A stretch of DNA of 64,000 nucleotides from Tenericutes bacterium MO-XQ (GTDB lineage Bacteria > Bacillota_I > Bacilli_A > Acholeplasmatales > Acholeplasmataceae), in NCBI GenBank assembly GCA_002838185.1, contig CP017948.1, positions 1,860,001 through 1,924,000 on the forward strand, written 5' to 3'. Both the position numbers and the translations under genes were made by a program. Under the pieces are notes generated by a model. It saw only the letters and a program-made list of their open reading frames with translations. It had not been told where the DNA came from and did not search any database. Shown here piece by piece: positions 32,898 to 42,013 of this stretch (positions within the stretch are counted from its first letter, which is position 1; each line of letters opens with the position of its first letter).

Positions 32898-33928
32898 AAA
32901 CATATCTAAACTACCTCATCCATAAAAAGTGGCTCCAAACTTTAGTGATGACCATGATACCAACATTAATCATGGTGCTTATATTAACATCTTCAAACTT
33001 CACTAGATATTCTAGTGGTGGTTTTAAAGATCCAAGTGAACTTTTAATATCTATCATATTTATGGTGATTGTGATGATAGTGATTGTGATCTTCAGATTT
33101 TCATCACTTAGAAGTGCTAAAGAAGTTGATTTATATTATGCACTCCCTATATCTAGACAAAAACTATTTTTAGCACATTTTATTTATGGATTATTACAAG
33201 TTATATTCGTTTGGACTATTCTTTATGTCTTCTCATTCATAACGGTGGTTGCTAAAACTAATGGTGAATATGCAGAAGGTTGGTTAGTACTTATATATTT
33301 AATTGTGATGTTCTTTCTTATCATTCTTTATAGCATCACTGTATTTATATTCTTGAAAGCCAACACAATCTTTGATGGCATAGCCTTTATTATTTTATTT
33401 AATGTTTTATTCTTATTTGTTCCAATCTTTTTTACTACAACGATTTTAGATACAGAACCAATTTTAAGACATCCGTTTTTTCTAAACCCATTTTATTCGG
33501 TAGCACAAATATCAAATTGGATGGTAATACTTTCAAACGAAATAAGACCTTATGATCAAAATATCATTGCTGCATCTTGGCCATATGTAGTCACAAATAC
33601 AGTCATATATTTAACTTCTAGCTGCTTTACTTTCTTATACACTTATCATCATATAAATGAAACAAAAACAGAATACATCGGACAAATAAGCAGCAGTAAG
33701 CTTGGCTATAGATTCTATATTCCAGCAATTTTGATTACTTCTGTTCCTAACATATTTTATATTGGAAATGCTATCACTTTTGTTTTATTAGTGATATTAA
33801 TATCTGCAGGATTTATTGGTTTTTTCATCTATCGAAGAGGTTTAAAAATTACATGGATCGACGCAGGTTATGTTCTCATTCCAACTTTAATTGGTATGAT
33901 CATAGGGATTATGAATAACGGTTTTTAA
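32894..33928 (+). CDS. ABC transporter permease
   Basis: 344 residues with about eight to nine hydrophobic spans. The DLYYALPISRQKLFLAHF segment is typical of ABC-2 type exporter subunits of the YtrC/YtrD kind. Together with the ATPase it likely forms an exporter involved in envelope stress or peptide resistance; this is family inference. AAAAGGAGG precedes the ATG. Confidence 0.82.
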   Translation: MKTYLNYLIHKKWLQTLVMTMIPTLIMVLILTSSNFTRYSSGGFKDPSELLISIIFMVIVMIVIVIFRFSSLRSAKEVDLYYALPISRQKLFLAHFIYGLLQVIFVWTILYVFSFITVVAKTNGEYAEGWLVLIYLIVMFFLIILYSITVFIFLKANTIFDGIAFIILFNVLFLFVPIFFTTTILDTEPILRHPFFLNPFYSVAQISNWMVILSNEIRPYDQNIIAASWPYVVTNTVIYLTSSCFTFLYTYHHINETKTEYIGQISSSKLGYRFYIPAILITSVPNIFYIGNAITFVLLVILISAGFIGFFIYRRGLKITWIDAGYVLIPTLIGMIIGIMNNGF

Positions 33929-33930
33929 GA

Positions 33931-33960
33931 ACAAAAGTAATTTAAAAATTACTCTTTTAA
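33931..33960. terminator. Weak bidirectional terminator
   Basis: AGTAATTT (33936-33943) pairs with AAATTACT (33946-33953), then CTTTTAAAA. It lies between the ABC permease gene and tnpB. Confidence 0.55.
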
Positions 33961-33968
33961 AACGATTC

Positions 33969-35237
33969 TTACCCAAATAGGTAAGTTCGCTTAGGCGTGT
34001 TCCAACCTTTAAACCCTGTCCCTAAGGCATCAGGCTTACATTTTCTAATAATGTTTAATGAGGCATTTAAATCAGCATTGATTAAAGTGCCTTTTTTACT
34101 TTGGTAAAGTCCTCTTTTGACTCTTTTTCCTGAAAACTCTTTTTGATTAAATGCATCTTGATCAATAAAAGATGCGACTGACGTGTATGACTCATTCATC
34201 ACTTGATATGAGATATCATTAGCTTCTGCTAAAGATATAATCCTATCTCTTAATCTTGCTATTGGGATTGATTTAAACCACTGATTATTTTTCTTACTTG
34301 TTTTCGTATCCTTAAATCCTTCATTATATCCAATGATGATTTCTTTTACATGTTCTTTTTTAGCATGTTCAATGATTAACTTAGCTGCTTTATATATCCC
34401 ATAAGTCATTTGATGGTTCCGCTTTTCCATTAAACCAATCATTCTTTTTGTGAGTACATTTTGGTTTTCTCTTAAAGAAGCTAGCTTTGATATACGTTTC
34501 CAATATCTTTGATTCATACTTTTTAATCTTAACCCGTCGACTAAAAGATGATGCCCACTCGTTACTGCACACATCGCTAAGTTATTATACCCAAAGTCTA
34601 TACCCATCACTTCTTTTTTTATGTTATGCTCATTGGTTACATCATCATCTTCATAGACATGAATCACTTCAATGTATTTGCCATCATATTTTTCTTTGAT
34701 GGTGATTTCTTTAATCCTTTTGTTTGATATACATTTAGGTGTATCTATCTTTAATGATAATGTTTCAATTTCTAATACTGATAATGCATGTTTGGATAGC
34801 TGTTTGGATATATCTTCAAAGTCTTTAGATATCTTTTTAATAAAATGTCCTCTAGGTAGTATATACTCAAGATCATTTGGTTTATAGACCATTCGGTCAA
34901 CAAGTGAGAAAAAGCCATCTTTTTTTAAGTATTTAGGTAGTTTTACTTTCTTATTTTTCTTTGATTTGATGGAACCGAAGAAAGCTTTCATGGCTTCATC
35001 AACTTTTTTTATAACTGACTGTCCCAACGATGTTGATAAGGTTCTATAATGGATGCTATCTTTTAATAATTTATAATTATCAACATAGGTTAAATATTCT
35101 CCATATTCAAAATAATGTTGTCTAACATGATATAAGGCTTGATTGTATAAATGCTTTGCTTCATGCATCAAAAATAGTAAAAACTTTTTTTCATTTTGAC
35201 TTAAATATAACTTCGTTTTTATGGCTTTATAGCGCAT
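33969..35237 (-). CDS. tnpB: TnpB, IS200/IS605-type RNA-guided nuclease family
   Basis: 422 residues. N-terminal KTKLYLSQNEKKFLL and FGSIKSKKNKKVKLPKYLKK regions, then a RuvC-like domain with Asp214 (MGIDFGYNNLAM), Glu306 (IIIGYNEG) and Asp389 (INADLNASLNI), so the catalytic triad is complete. The four-Cys zinc ribbon expected between the second and third motif is missing: the segment after NESYTSVASFIDQDA contains no Cys before RuvC-III. A subgroup of TnpBs is like this. No tnpA lies nearby (IS1341-like). The guide-RNA scaffold would be expected around the 3' end of the gene, where a hairpin CTTACC/GGTAAG spans the stop codon. AGGGGGGA precedes the ATG. Confidence 0.9.
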   Translation of the reverse strand: MRYKAIKTKLYLSQNEKKFLLFLMHEAKHLYNQALYHVRQHYFEYGEYLTYVDNYKLLKDSIHYRTLSTSLGQSVIKKVDEAMKAFFGSIKSKKNKKVKLPKYLKKDGFFSLVDRMVYKPNDLEYILPRGHFIKKISKDFEDISKQLSKHALSVLEIETLSLKIDTPKCISNKRIKEITIKEKYDGKYIEVIHVYEDDDVTNEHNIKKEVMGIDFGYNNLAMCAVTSGHHLLVDGLRLKSMNQRYWKRISKLASLRENQNVLTKRMIGLMEKRNHQMTYGIYKAAKLIIEHAKKEHVKEIIIGYNEGFKDTKTSKKNNQWFKSIPIARLRDRIISLAEANDISYQVMNESYTSVASFIDQDAFNQKEFSGKRVKRGLYQSKKGTLINADLNASLNIIRKCKPDALGTGFKGWNTPKRTYLFG

Positions 35238-35338
35238 GTAAGTCCCCCCTTTCTTCTAATGTTTTCTACACTTCTATTTTACCATTTTTATAAATATGAT
35301 AAAAGGTCAAAATAGAATTTCCTATTAAATAAAATAAT

Positions 35339-35365
35339 AGAGCTTGAACGTTTTGTTCAAGCTCT
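35339..35365. terminator. Hairpin between tnpB and the ISL3 element
   Basis: AGAGCTTGAAC (35339-35349) pairs with GTTCAAGCTCT (35355-35365), loop GTTTT, moderately U-rich on both sides. It belongs to neither neighbour clearly and may be an end structure of one of the elements or the host terminator into which they inserted. Confidence 0.55.
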
Positions 35366-35405
35366 TGTTTTATTAGATATTTAAATAATTATATGGCAAG
35401 AGATA

Positions 35406-35450
35406 GGCTATAAAATATTATGTGGTATACCATACGATTTTTTAAAGGCC
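35406..35450. repeat. Head-to-head ISL3 terminal repeats
   Basis: GGCTATAAAATATTATGTGGT and, inverted, GGCCTTTAAAAAATCGTATGGT, separated by two bases. The whole 45-base unit is an imperfect palindrome. Confidence 0.7.
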
Positions 35451-35525
35451 TTTTTTCTTTGTATAAAAAAGAAAACCTCTTTTATAATATAAGTAATTGT
35501 CATAACTTATAAGAAGGAGGTTTTC

Positions 35526-36818
35526 ATGCATGATTATACCATAGATTTATTATATTTAAATCTTGTAGGAAAAGATATTGAATCATTAGAAACAAGACTT
35601 GAACAAGAAAGACTTATCATTGAGCTCAAGTTAAAATCAAAACAGCAATTATGTCCAATATGTCAATCTGAAGACTTACGTTTTTTAGGATATACTTATA
35701 AAAAGATTATACACTCAATTTCTACGCATCAACCCTGTCTTATTAGATTTCATCAAAGAAGATATAGATGTAAAATATGCCATAAAACATTTAGTGAATG
35801 TAATCCATTTACCAAACCATATGGGAATCTAAGTTTATATACCAGAGTAAAGATCCTAAATTATTTAAAATCAGGTGATCATACGTTTACAGCAACCGCA
35901 GAGCACTACAATGTGTCCATTCAAACCGTTTTAAATCTATTTGATGAGAGTGTTGAATCCCATAGAAGACGACTACCTAAAGTCATTAGTATTGATGAAT
36001 TTTATACAGCAAAGATGAACAAATACAAATATGCTTGTGTGCTCTATGATTTCATAGATCATAAAATCATAGATGTACTAGCAACAAGAAGAAAAAGTTA
36101 CTTAATCGATTATTTCTCTCGCATTTCACAAGGAGAAAGAGCGGGTGTTGAAGTCTTTATTATAGATATGTGGGAATCTTATAGAGACGCCATTAAACTT
36201 TCTTTTCCAAATGCAAAAATAGCTGTAGATTCATTTCACGTGATTAGAACATTAAATTCAGCCATTGATCGGATACGAATTGATACGATGAACCTTTATA
36301 AACAACACAAAAGTGGTCCTGCTTATGAAGATATGTATTATTATATGCTAAAGAAATTTAGTTATTTCTTCTTGAAGGGATATGAGGATATCACAGACAA
36401 ATACATCAAAATTCATAAAATCAATCGATATTGGCATAAGTCAGACATATTAAACTATTTACTATCAATTGATAAAACATTATCATCTGCATATCGGTTA
36501 AAAGAAAGATATAGGGAGTTCAACTTAACAGCAACTTATGACGAAGCTGGTGATGAACTCTATACCCTCATAGAAGCTTTTAGAAATCATGCACATCCAC
36601 AAATGAGGACTTTTGGACATACACTGATGAAATGGGAAACTGAAATCATAAACTCATTTATGATTTATGATGATAGACGCATTTCTAATGGACCTATAGA
36701 ATCTACTAATAATAAAATAAAAACAATCATTAAAACAGCTAATGGCATAAAAAAATTTACAAGGCTAAGAAATAGGATCATGTATAGCATTAATAAAGAT
36801 ATACCATTTAAAAATTGA
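35526..36818 (+). CDS. ISL3-family transposase
   Basis: 430 residues. N-terminal zinc-finger region with CPICQ and YRCKICHKTF, an HTH (FTATAEHYNVSIQTVLNLFD), then the DDE catalytic domain: ISIDEFY, FIIDMWESYRDAI and the late NGPIESTNNKIKTIIK. Length and motifs agree with full-length ISL3 transposases, so it may be active. AAGAAGGAGG precedes the ATG, and a strong terminator follows. Confidence 0.95.
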   Translation: MHDYTIDLLYLNLVGKDIESLETRLEQERLIIELKLKSKQQLCPICQSEDLRFLGYTYKKIIHSISTHQPCLIRFHQRRYRCKICHKTFSECNPFTKPYGNLSLYTRVKILNYLKSGDHTFTATAEHYNVSIQTVLNLFDESVESHRRRLPKVISIDEFYTAKMNKYKYACVLYDFIDHKIIDVLATRRKSYLIDYFSRISQGERAGVEVFIIDMWESYRDAIKLSFPNAKIAVDSFHVIRTLNSAIDRIRIDTMNLYKQHKSGPAYEDMYYYMLKKFSYFFLKGYEDITDKYIKIHKINRYWHKSDILNYLLSIDKTLSSAYRLKERYREFNLTATYDEAGDELYTLIEAFRNHAHPQMRTFGHTLMKWETEIINSFMIYDDRRISNGPIESTNNKIKTIIKTANGIKKFTRLRNRIMYSINKDIPFKN

Positions 36819-36842
36819 TAATGATTTGAGTTATGACAAGAT

Positions 36843-36872
36843 AAAAGGACTCACCAAATGATGAGTCCTTTT
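36843..36872 (+). terminator. Terminator of the ISL3 transposase gene
   Basis: AAAAGGACTCA pairs with TGAGTCCTTTT around CCAAATGA. Confidence 0.85.
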
Positions 36873-36876
36873 GACT

Positions 36877-36960
36877 GCCATACGATTTTTTATAGGCCTT
36901 TTTGCCATATAATTTTTTATAGCCCTATTTTGTGTTCGCCACATTATTTTTTAAAGGGCC
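36877..36960 (+). repeat. Three tandem ISL3 end-like repeats
   Basis: Copies of about 22-23 bases: GCCATACGATTTTTTATAGG.. at 36877, GCCATATAATTTTTTATAGC.. at 36904, GCCACATTATTTTTTAAAGG.. at 36938, in the same orientation and with spacers of 5 and 12 bases. Each looks like a right-hand terminal repeat. They could be footprints of repeated insertion or one-ended events. Confidence 0.7.
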
Positions 36961-36963
36961 GTT

Positions 36964-38277
36964 TTATTCATTATCTTTTTTCATCCACTTTTTATAAGCA
37001 TCTAATTTATTCGCTTTATGTGCTAAATCTTTAATCTCGGTATTTAAAAGCTTTTTATCATATGGATGCAGTTTATCAAAATCAGTATCCTTCATGATGT
37101 ATAAAAAGAAATTCCATATTGCATCTTTCATCATATGATCGCTATCACTTGATATTCTTGCTAAAGCTTTAATCATAGATGCTAATACTTTTAAATCTTT
37201 ATAGCCGTATAAATAAATCTGAGAAAAGTGATCATAGAGTAAATCTTCAAAACTAATCGTTCTGAGTTTTAATCTTGGTTCATCTTCATCATCCTTATAA
37301 ACCAAACTATCAAAACCATCTGATAGTTTCATTAAAATGAACCCTAATTGATCAATACAATTCATCGCAGTCACTGGATCATTAACACCCGGTGATAATG
37401 CTCTAACCGCAATTTCAATAAGTTTTTGCGTTTTATTTAAATACTCTTCATGATTTTGAGGTTCATTACCGATCACAAAGAACTCTTTAAGTTTTTCTGA
37501 ATCAAAATCAAAACTCTTCTTCTTTCCTTTATATTCAAATATAATATCATCTTCAAAGATATGTTCGTTAAAAGGTATAGAAACAGATACATATGCATTT
37601 TCTTCTTTAAGATATGCTAGTAATTTATCATAGTTTAAATCTACAAAATATCCTGATACTGGTGAATGAAATTCAGTAGTATCCTTGATTTCAAAATCAA
37701 TATCTTTGAGTAGTGTGATTCGTTCATTCTCATCGATATTTTTTTTATATGCCTCAATCTTCTTGACAGAATCTTTAACAAGTTCATCCATGTAAACATT
37801 GACTCTAACAGCTTTAGATACATACTGAATATAATACGCAAATATAGATAGACCTAATGCAAAGAAAATCATCATCATGAGTGTTGTTAGTGGATAGACA
37901 TCAACAACATCTCTATTAATAAACATTAAACTAAGTAATGTATATGCACTAATACCTATAAAGAATGCAAGTACGTTCACGGGCACTTTTCTTTGTAAGA
38001 AATCACTTAAAGTTCTTGGTGAAAATTGACCACTATATAAAGTCATTACAACCAAAATAGATGAAAATGTAATGGTAATGATGGTTATGATTGCGCCAAC
38101 TGCCATGACTGCTAGTGTTTCTGTAAATTCTTTTGAAAAACTTAAAGTACTAGAAAAGTTAGAGTTTTGGATATTGATATCTACATAATATCCGACAAAT
38201 GATAGCCCAACAAATAATATTATATATATAACAAATCTGACATACATCTTTTCTAATTGCATCTTAATATATTTCAC
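36964..38277 (-). CDS. DUF2254-family membrane protein
   Basis: About 437 residues. Four membrane spans in the first 170 residues include the family hallmark ITFSSILVVMTLYSGQFSPR, followed by a large cytoplasmic domain with ALSPGVNDPVTAMNCID. The function of DUF2254 is unknown; it is often suspected to be channel-like. The frame opens with TTG at 38283, but GAGGTG lies seven to nine bases before the GTG at 38277, which I prefer. ISL3 end sequence abuts its stop codon, so its native terminator was lost or displaced. Confidence 0.85.
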   Translation of the reverse strand: MKYIKMQLEKMYVRFVIYIILFVGLSFVGYYVDINIQNSNFSSTLSFSKEFTETLAVMAVGAIITIITITFSSILVVMTLYSGQFSPRTLSDFLQRKVPVNVLAFFIGISAYTLLSLMFINRDVVDVYPLTTLMMMIFFALGLSIFAYYIQYVSKAVRVNVYMDELVKDSVKKIEAYKKNIDENERITLLKDIDFEIKDTTEFHSPVSGYFVDLNYDKLLAYLKEENAYVSVSIPFNEHIFEDDIIFEYKGKKKSFDFDSEKLKEFFVIGNEPQNHEEYLNKTQKLIEIAVRALSPGVNDPVTAMNCIDQLGFILMKLSDGFDSLVYKDDEDEPRLKLRTISFEDLLYDHFSQIYLYGYKDLKVLASMIKALARISSDSDHMMKDAIWNFFLYIMKDTDFDKLHPYDKKLLNTEIKDLAHKANKLDAYKKWMKKDNE

Positions 38278-38358
38278 GATCAAACACCTCGCTTTTTTAT
38301 ATTATACATCTAAATCAATTGTCATGCATTTCATTTGAGTACTAGATAATGACATAAT

Positions 38359-39729
38359 CTATTCATAAACCTTTTCTAGTTCAGCTTCTACTAGATTATC
38401 ATTATCACAATATCCTTGATATCTATTGAAAGCTAAAACTCCGATGAGAAGCAATACATATGCCCCTATAAAGACATTAGCAACAAATCTAACGGTAAAT
38501 AGAACTTCTAAATTTTCTTTGAAAAAGATTCCTGTTATAGCAGGATTACATATAACCAGAAGCATACTATATATCAAGAACATAAATCGATATGGAACAT
38601 TTTTAGTGTATAAATATATACTTAAAGCAACATATAATAATGCAAAAACTACTGAGATCACAATGTTAATTTGGCTATATATTGAGACCCATTTTATAAA
38701 TGCTTCATGAGACCCAATAATAATTTGTATGTAAGGAAGCAATAATGAATGCATATAATTGAGTACCTGAAATACAAAAGTTACGATACTTAAAACTAAA
38801 TATACGGTAAGGACTTTATGTTTACCAATAAGTTTCTTTAAATAGTGATATATAATCAAACTTGTTATGAATCCGATGATCGCAAAGTCTAAAGCGACTA
38901 ATTTAGTATATGCTTGCAACATCGACCATGTCTGTAACTCATCTTGATGTTCAATCAAACTTCCTGTAGTAATCATTGTTAATCTATAGTTTACATATCC
39001 AGAAAAATACGCGAAAACAAACATGATGATTTGAAATAAAAAAGCATTTTTAGAAAGTGTGTTGGGTCTATTTTCTTCAAACGCAATCATTTCATCATAA
39101 TGATTCCTTTCATAGATGGAAAATACCGAATATTCGATAGATACCATCAAAAATGAAATCGTAATAATTGCAATAAAATATAAACTACTGCTTAAATCTA
39201 ATGAACCATTTAAGGCAAATAAGACAGTTATATAAATGAATCCAAATGTTAATAAAATGATTAGAATATTCAAAAAAACACGACTATAATATATAGATTT
39301 AGAAGATTCTATATACTTGTAATTTGCATAAAGTCCTCTTCTTTTCAACAAAATCAATGCGACAACAAATCCTACCAAGATTAGAGTGTTTGTTATTTGA
39401 ACAACTGTTGATTGAGTAAGGGCATTGGACAAGACTTGATAAAAGTGCATCCAAAGTCCATCAATAAACATAATAATAAATCCAATATGATATATTTTTC
39501 CTATCTTTTGTTCAATTCTTTCGTCGTAGTCTCCTACATGATATACCGAAGCCAAAGAGAACACGATAATAGATGAAACAATTATATATCCTTCAACATA
39601 AAAAATACTTACATTAAATCCAAAAACTAATAGTTTAAATATACCTAAAACAATTGCAGCAATAAAAACATAAAGTAAAACATAAGCTTTAACCTGATTC
39701 ATTTCCTTTATAATGCGTTCATCCTTCAC
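38359..39729 (-). CDS. Multi-TM membrane protein paired with an HTH regulator
   Basis: About 456 residues with roughly twelve hydrophobic segments and a short charged N-terminus (KDERIIKEMNQVK) resembling DUF6773-type proteins; function unknown. The frame opens with ATG at 39756, which has no ribosome binding site. GGGAGG is nine bases before the GTG at 39729, so that start is chosen. It overlaps the end of the small HTH gene by 11 bases, so the two are coupled. The pairing of a small HTH repressor with a membrane partner of this kind is common in Firmicutes, but its purpose is not known. Confidence 0.65.
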   Translation of the reverse strand: MKDERIIKEMNQVKAYVLLYVFIAAIVLGIFKLLVFGFNVSIFYVEGYIIVSSIIVFSLASVYHVGDYDERIEQKIGKIYHIGFIIMFIDGLWMHFYQVLSNALTQSTVVQITNTLILVGFVVALILLKRRGLYANYKYIESSKSIYYSRVFLNILIILLTFGFIYITVLFALNGSLDLSSSLYFIAIITISFLMVSIEYSVFSIYERNHYDEMIAFEENRPNTLSKNAFLFQIIMFVFAYFSGYVNYRLTMITTGSLIEHQDELQTWSMLQAYTKLVALDFAIIGFITSLIIYHYLKKLIGKHKVLTVYLVLSIVTFVFQVLNYMHSLLLPYIQIIIGSHEAFIKWVSIYSQINIVISVVFALLYVALSIYLYTKNVPYRFMFLIYSMLLVICNPAITGIFFKENLEVLFTVRFVANVFIGAYVLLLIGVLAFNRYQGYCDNDNLVEAELEKVYE

Positions 39730-39925
39730 TTTCTTCTTCCTCCCAAAACAATTCATCTAATGTTGTATTCAGTGCTTTACAAATGGCAACGCAAAGTTTT
39801 AATGAAGGGTTATACTTCTCTTTTTCAATCAGTATAATCGTCTGTCTTGAAACTCCAATTTGCTTAGCAAGTTCTTCTTGAGACAATCCTAGAAGTACTC
39901 TTTTTGACTTCATTTTATAATTCAC
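39719..39925 (-). CDS. Small XRE-family transcriptional regulator
   Basis: About 68 residues: a single helix-turn-helix (LGLSQEELAKQIGVSRQTIILIEK) with the conserved YNPSLKLCVAICKALNTTLD continuation. The upstream GTG at 39934 is inside the ribosome binding region (AGAGGTG); the GTG at 39925, eight bases after GAGG, gives the usual N-terminus. It is coupled to the membrane protein gene and probably represses this pair. Confidence 0.88.
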   Translation of the reverse strand: MNYKMKSKRVLLGLSQEELAKQIGVSRQTIILIEKEKYNPSLKLCVAICKALNTTLDELFWEEEESEG

Positions 39926-39998
39926 TTGCAACACCTCTTTAAATAAATTATATATTATATACGACTAAATGTAAACTATATATTACATTTTTTATATC

Positions 39999-40033
39999 AA
40001 AAAAACATCTATTGTGTCTTACAATAAATGTTT
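39999..40033 (-). terminator. Terminator overlapping the end of the AAA ATPase gene
   Basis: AACATCTATTGT (40004-40015) pairs with ACAATAAATGTT (40021-40032, one wobble); TTTTTTTG follows on the minus strand. The stop codon (40019-40021) is in the hairpin. Confidence 0.75.
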
Positions 40034-40789
40034 GAAGTATGCGTTCGGATGATTTAGAAAATGTTTTAATTCACTGACTTGCTTGATATCATCGTAATCG
40101 ATTTCGTTAATACCTTCATGATCTAATTCAAATATTTGTGCATCAGGCATAGATATAATTACTGGTGAGTGGGTCGAAATCACCACTTGGCTATTCATTT
40201 TCACAGCTTCATTGATCAAATAAATAAGTGCCAATTGATTTTGAAATGATAAAGGTGTTTCTGGTTCATCTAGAAGAATCAGTTGATTTGGTCTCATTCT
40301 TGATTTAAAAAAAGATAAATACGCTTCACCATGTGATGCAAACCTTAAGTCTTTATCATATAAACCTTTTAACTCAGCTAATGTTCGTTTATGTGGAGAT
40401 GAAGCTTGAGATTTAGCAAAATTTGATTTGCCCTTATAAGTTTCTTCGATTTCTTTTAAATACTTATGAGATACTTCAATCTCTTTTTCTAATTCATAAA
40501 TATAGGTTGTAAAATCTTCAGATGAAAAATAAAAACCTTTCGGCTTATTTAAATAGTACTTGATCTCACTTTTTAAACTAACTACCGATTTAAGTGGTTT
40601 TCCGATTTGATACAAACCAACTTTATCTTTAATCAGTTCTAATAACGTAGATTTCCCACTTCCGTTATCCCCAATTAAAACAGAAACTGATTGTTTAAAC
40701 TCAATCTCTTTATTAAATATAGGAATATGATATGGATAGCCTTGTTCTTGTTGATCACAAATGAACTTAATGCTTTTTAGATGTATCAT
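40019..40789 (-). CDS. AAA/ABC-type ATPase (COG3910-like)
   Basis: About 256 residues. Walker A LIGDNGSGKSTLLELI, a signature-like region KDLRFASHGEAYLSFF, Walker B QLILLDEPETPLS and switch His VVISTHSPVIIS. There is no transmembrane part; it is a stand-alone ABC-fold ATPase of the kind related to RecF/OLD-like proteins, with unknown role. Of two near ATGs, the one at 40789 is eight bases after AAAGGA, while the one at 40798 touches it. The start overlaps the end of the preceding small membrane protein gene. Confidence 0.85.
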   Translation of the reverse strand: MIHLKSIKFICDQQEQGYPYHIPIFNKEIEFKQSVSVLIGDNGSGKSTLLELIKDKVGLYQIGKPLKSVVSLKSEIKYYLNKPKGFYFSSEDFTTYIYELEKEIEVSHKYLKEIEETYKGKSNFAKSQASSPHKRTLAELKGLYDKDLRFASHGEAYLSFFKSRMRPNQLILLDEPETPLSFQNQLALIYLINEAVKMNSQVVISTHSPVIISMPDAQIFELDHEGINEIDYDDIKQVSELKHFLNHPNAYFKHLL

Positions 40790-41081
40790 TTTTAGCATCC
40801 TTTCTGGTTACTTTTATGAGCACAGATGATGCCATACTACCCACGAATATTAAAAATGAAAACATCCCCATTACAAGAAATACAATAGGTCCAAAACTAT
40901 CAGCTAACAATCCCATGATCATGAATAAGACTCCCAATATTGCAAATAATGTTGGAATAAGGAAAATAAGCTTTTTACTTATTTTAGAAAGTATCCAACT
41001 CATTGGCAAACTTATTAAAAATGATATGAATATGAAAAGCCCATATCTAAATATTTCAGCATTAATTAAAATATTTGTCAC
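40767..41081 (-). CDS. Small three-TM membrane protein, paralogue of 41996-42301
   Basis: 104 residues with three hydrophobic spans and a basic C-terminus. The core ISKKLIFLIPTLFAILG and the ending MASSVLIKVTR match the protein at 41996-42301 (ISKKLVFALPILFLIAS, LGSSLLIYFK), so the two are paralogues about 0.9 kb apart. Starts at GTG (41081) after GAGGTG. Function unknown; cotranscribed with the AAA ATPase gene. Confidence 0.7.
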   Translation of the reverse strand: MTNILINAEIFRYGLFIFISFLISLPMSWILSKISKKLIFLIPTLFAILGVLFMIMGLLADSFGPIVFLVMGMFSFLIFVGSMASSVLIKVTRKDAKNDTSKKH

Positions 41082-41135
41082 CCTATCACCTCTAAGTTAA
41101 GTATATGACTTATCTTATAATAAATCAATATACTT

Positions 41136-41882
41136 TTACTTAGTCAACAATATTTCTATATGTTTATGAAATTCTTGATTTAAATTAAAATGTGCATTTA
41201 AAAAATCAAGAATATTTTTCGCAGAATCCTTATTGTGTTCTACCCCTTGTCTCATTGAACTAAGTAATTCTATTTGATTTGGAAATCTATTTTCGATTCT
41301 TCGTTCAAAAACATACGGATCAACACTTACTTTTTCTTCCTTAAAGACTTTAGGAAATAATTCAATCACTAATCCATATGCATAACTTTGAATAAAAGTC
41401 ATTGCTGATGATTTTTCACCTCTCAAATCTCTAAGTAAACCAATATAAAGATTAGTCATCGCTTCATTCACATTAAAATCAACATTGATCTCCTTATGTT
41501 TGGGTTCAAACTTAGGTTTCACAAGATCAAGATCAAAATCATCTGTATGATAGTATACTGTTCCTCCAGTAAATCTAGCAGTTTTCATTTCTTCTTCATC
41601 AAAAACCGCAAATTCAGCAAACACTCCATCATGATATAATGCTTTATAACCATCTTTAGTATTTCTAAATGTATATACTAAAGGTTTTACTTCTAACCAG
41701 TCTAGTTGATCAATAAATCTTTCTTTATAGCCATTTTCAACGATTAAGAAAAAATCAATATCAGAATACTGATCTAATCTTTCTTTTTCTGAAACACTGC
41801 CTAATCCTAAAAGACATCTGACTTTATCATATTTTTTAACAAAGTTACTTAAATCTATAATGCGTTCATAAACTTTATTCAT
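41136..41882 (-). CDS. Nucleotidyltransferase-fold protein
   Basis: About 248 residues. GLGSVSEKERLDQYSDIDFFLIVE is the nucleotidyltransferase signature (GS...D-x-D), as in aminoglycoside adenylyltransferases and MNT-like enzymes; a helical C-terminal half follows. Target unknown; no antitoxin-like HEPN partner gene lies next to it. The frame opens at 41894 (GTG) inside the ribosome binding region; the ATG at 41882 after GGTGATTCAC is chosen. Confidence 0.8.
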   Translation of the reverse strand: MNKVYERIIDLSNFVKKYDKVRCLLGLGSVSEKERLDQYSDIDFFLIVENGYKERFIDQLDWLEVKPLVYTFRNTKDGYKALYHDGVFAEFAVFDEEEMKTARFTGGTVYYHTDDFDLDLVKPKFEPKHKEINVDFNVNEAMTNLYIGLLRDLRGEKSSAMTFIQSYAYGLVIELFPKVFKEEKVSVDPYVFERRIENRFPNQIELLSSMRQGVEHNKDSAKNILDFLNAHFNLNQEFHKHIEILLTK

Positions 41883-41981
41883 GTGAATCACCATCCTTAT
41901 ATTTATTATATATCATGATATACTTCAAAAATATCGAGAACCCTTTCCATATTGATATATATTGAGTAACGATTATTAAAT

Positions 41982-42013
41982 TAAAAAAATAAGGACTAAT
42001 TTGAGTCCTTATT
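41982..42013 (-). terminator. Terminator overlapping the end of the 41996-42301 gene
   Basis: AATAAGGACT (41988-41997) pairs with AGTCCTTATT (42004-42013); seven T follow on the minus strand. The stop codon (41996-41998) lies at the stem-loop junction. Confidence 0.8.

Larger units (their letters stand above)
35406..36960 (+). mobile_element. ISL3-family insertion sequence with multiplied ends
   Basis: It holds one intact ISL3 transposase. End-like sequences: left, GGCTATAAAATATTATGTGG (35406-35425), directly followed by an opposite-facing copy (35429-35450). On the right there are three same-facing copies at 36877-36898, 36904-36925 and 36938-36960, all of the form GCCA-T-rich-ATAGGCC. The outermost pair is taken as the boundary. 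I find no 8-bp target duplication for any pairing. The right edge lies three bases from the stop codon of the DUF2254 gene. Confidence 0.7.

Noticed and set aside
33969-35237. Cas12-type CRISPR effector
   Set aside because: The length and motifs are those of TnpB, and no CRISPR repeat array or cas gene was found in the window.
41136-41882. MNT/HEPN toxin-antitoxin pair or antibiotic resistance adenylyltransferase
   Set aside because: No HEPN-type partner gene adjoins it, and the nucleotidyltransferase motif alone does not show an antibiotic substrate.
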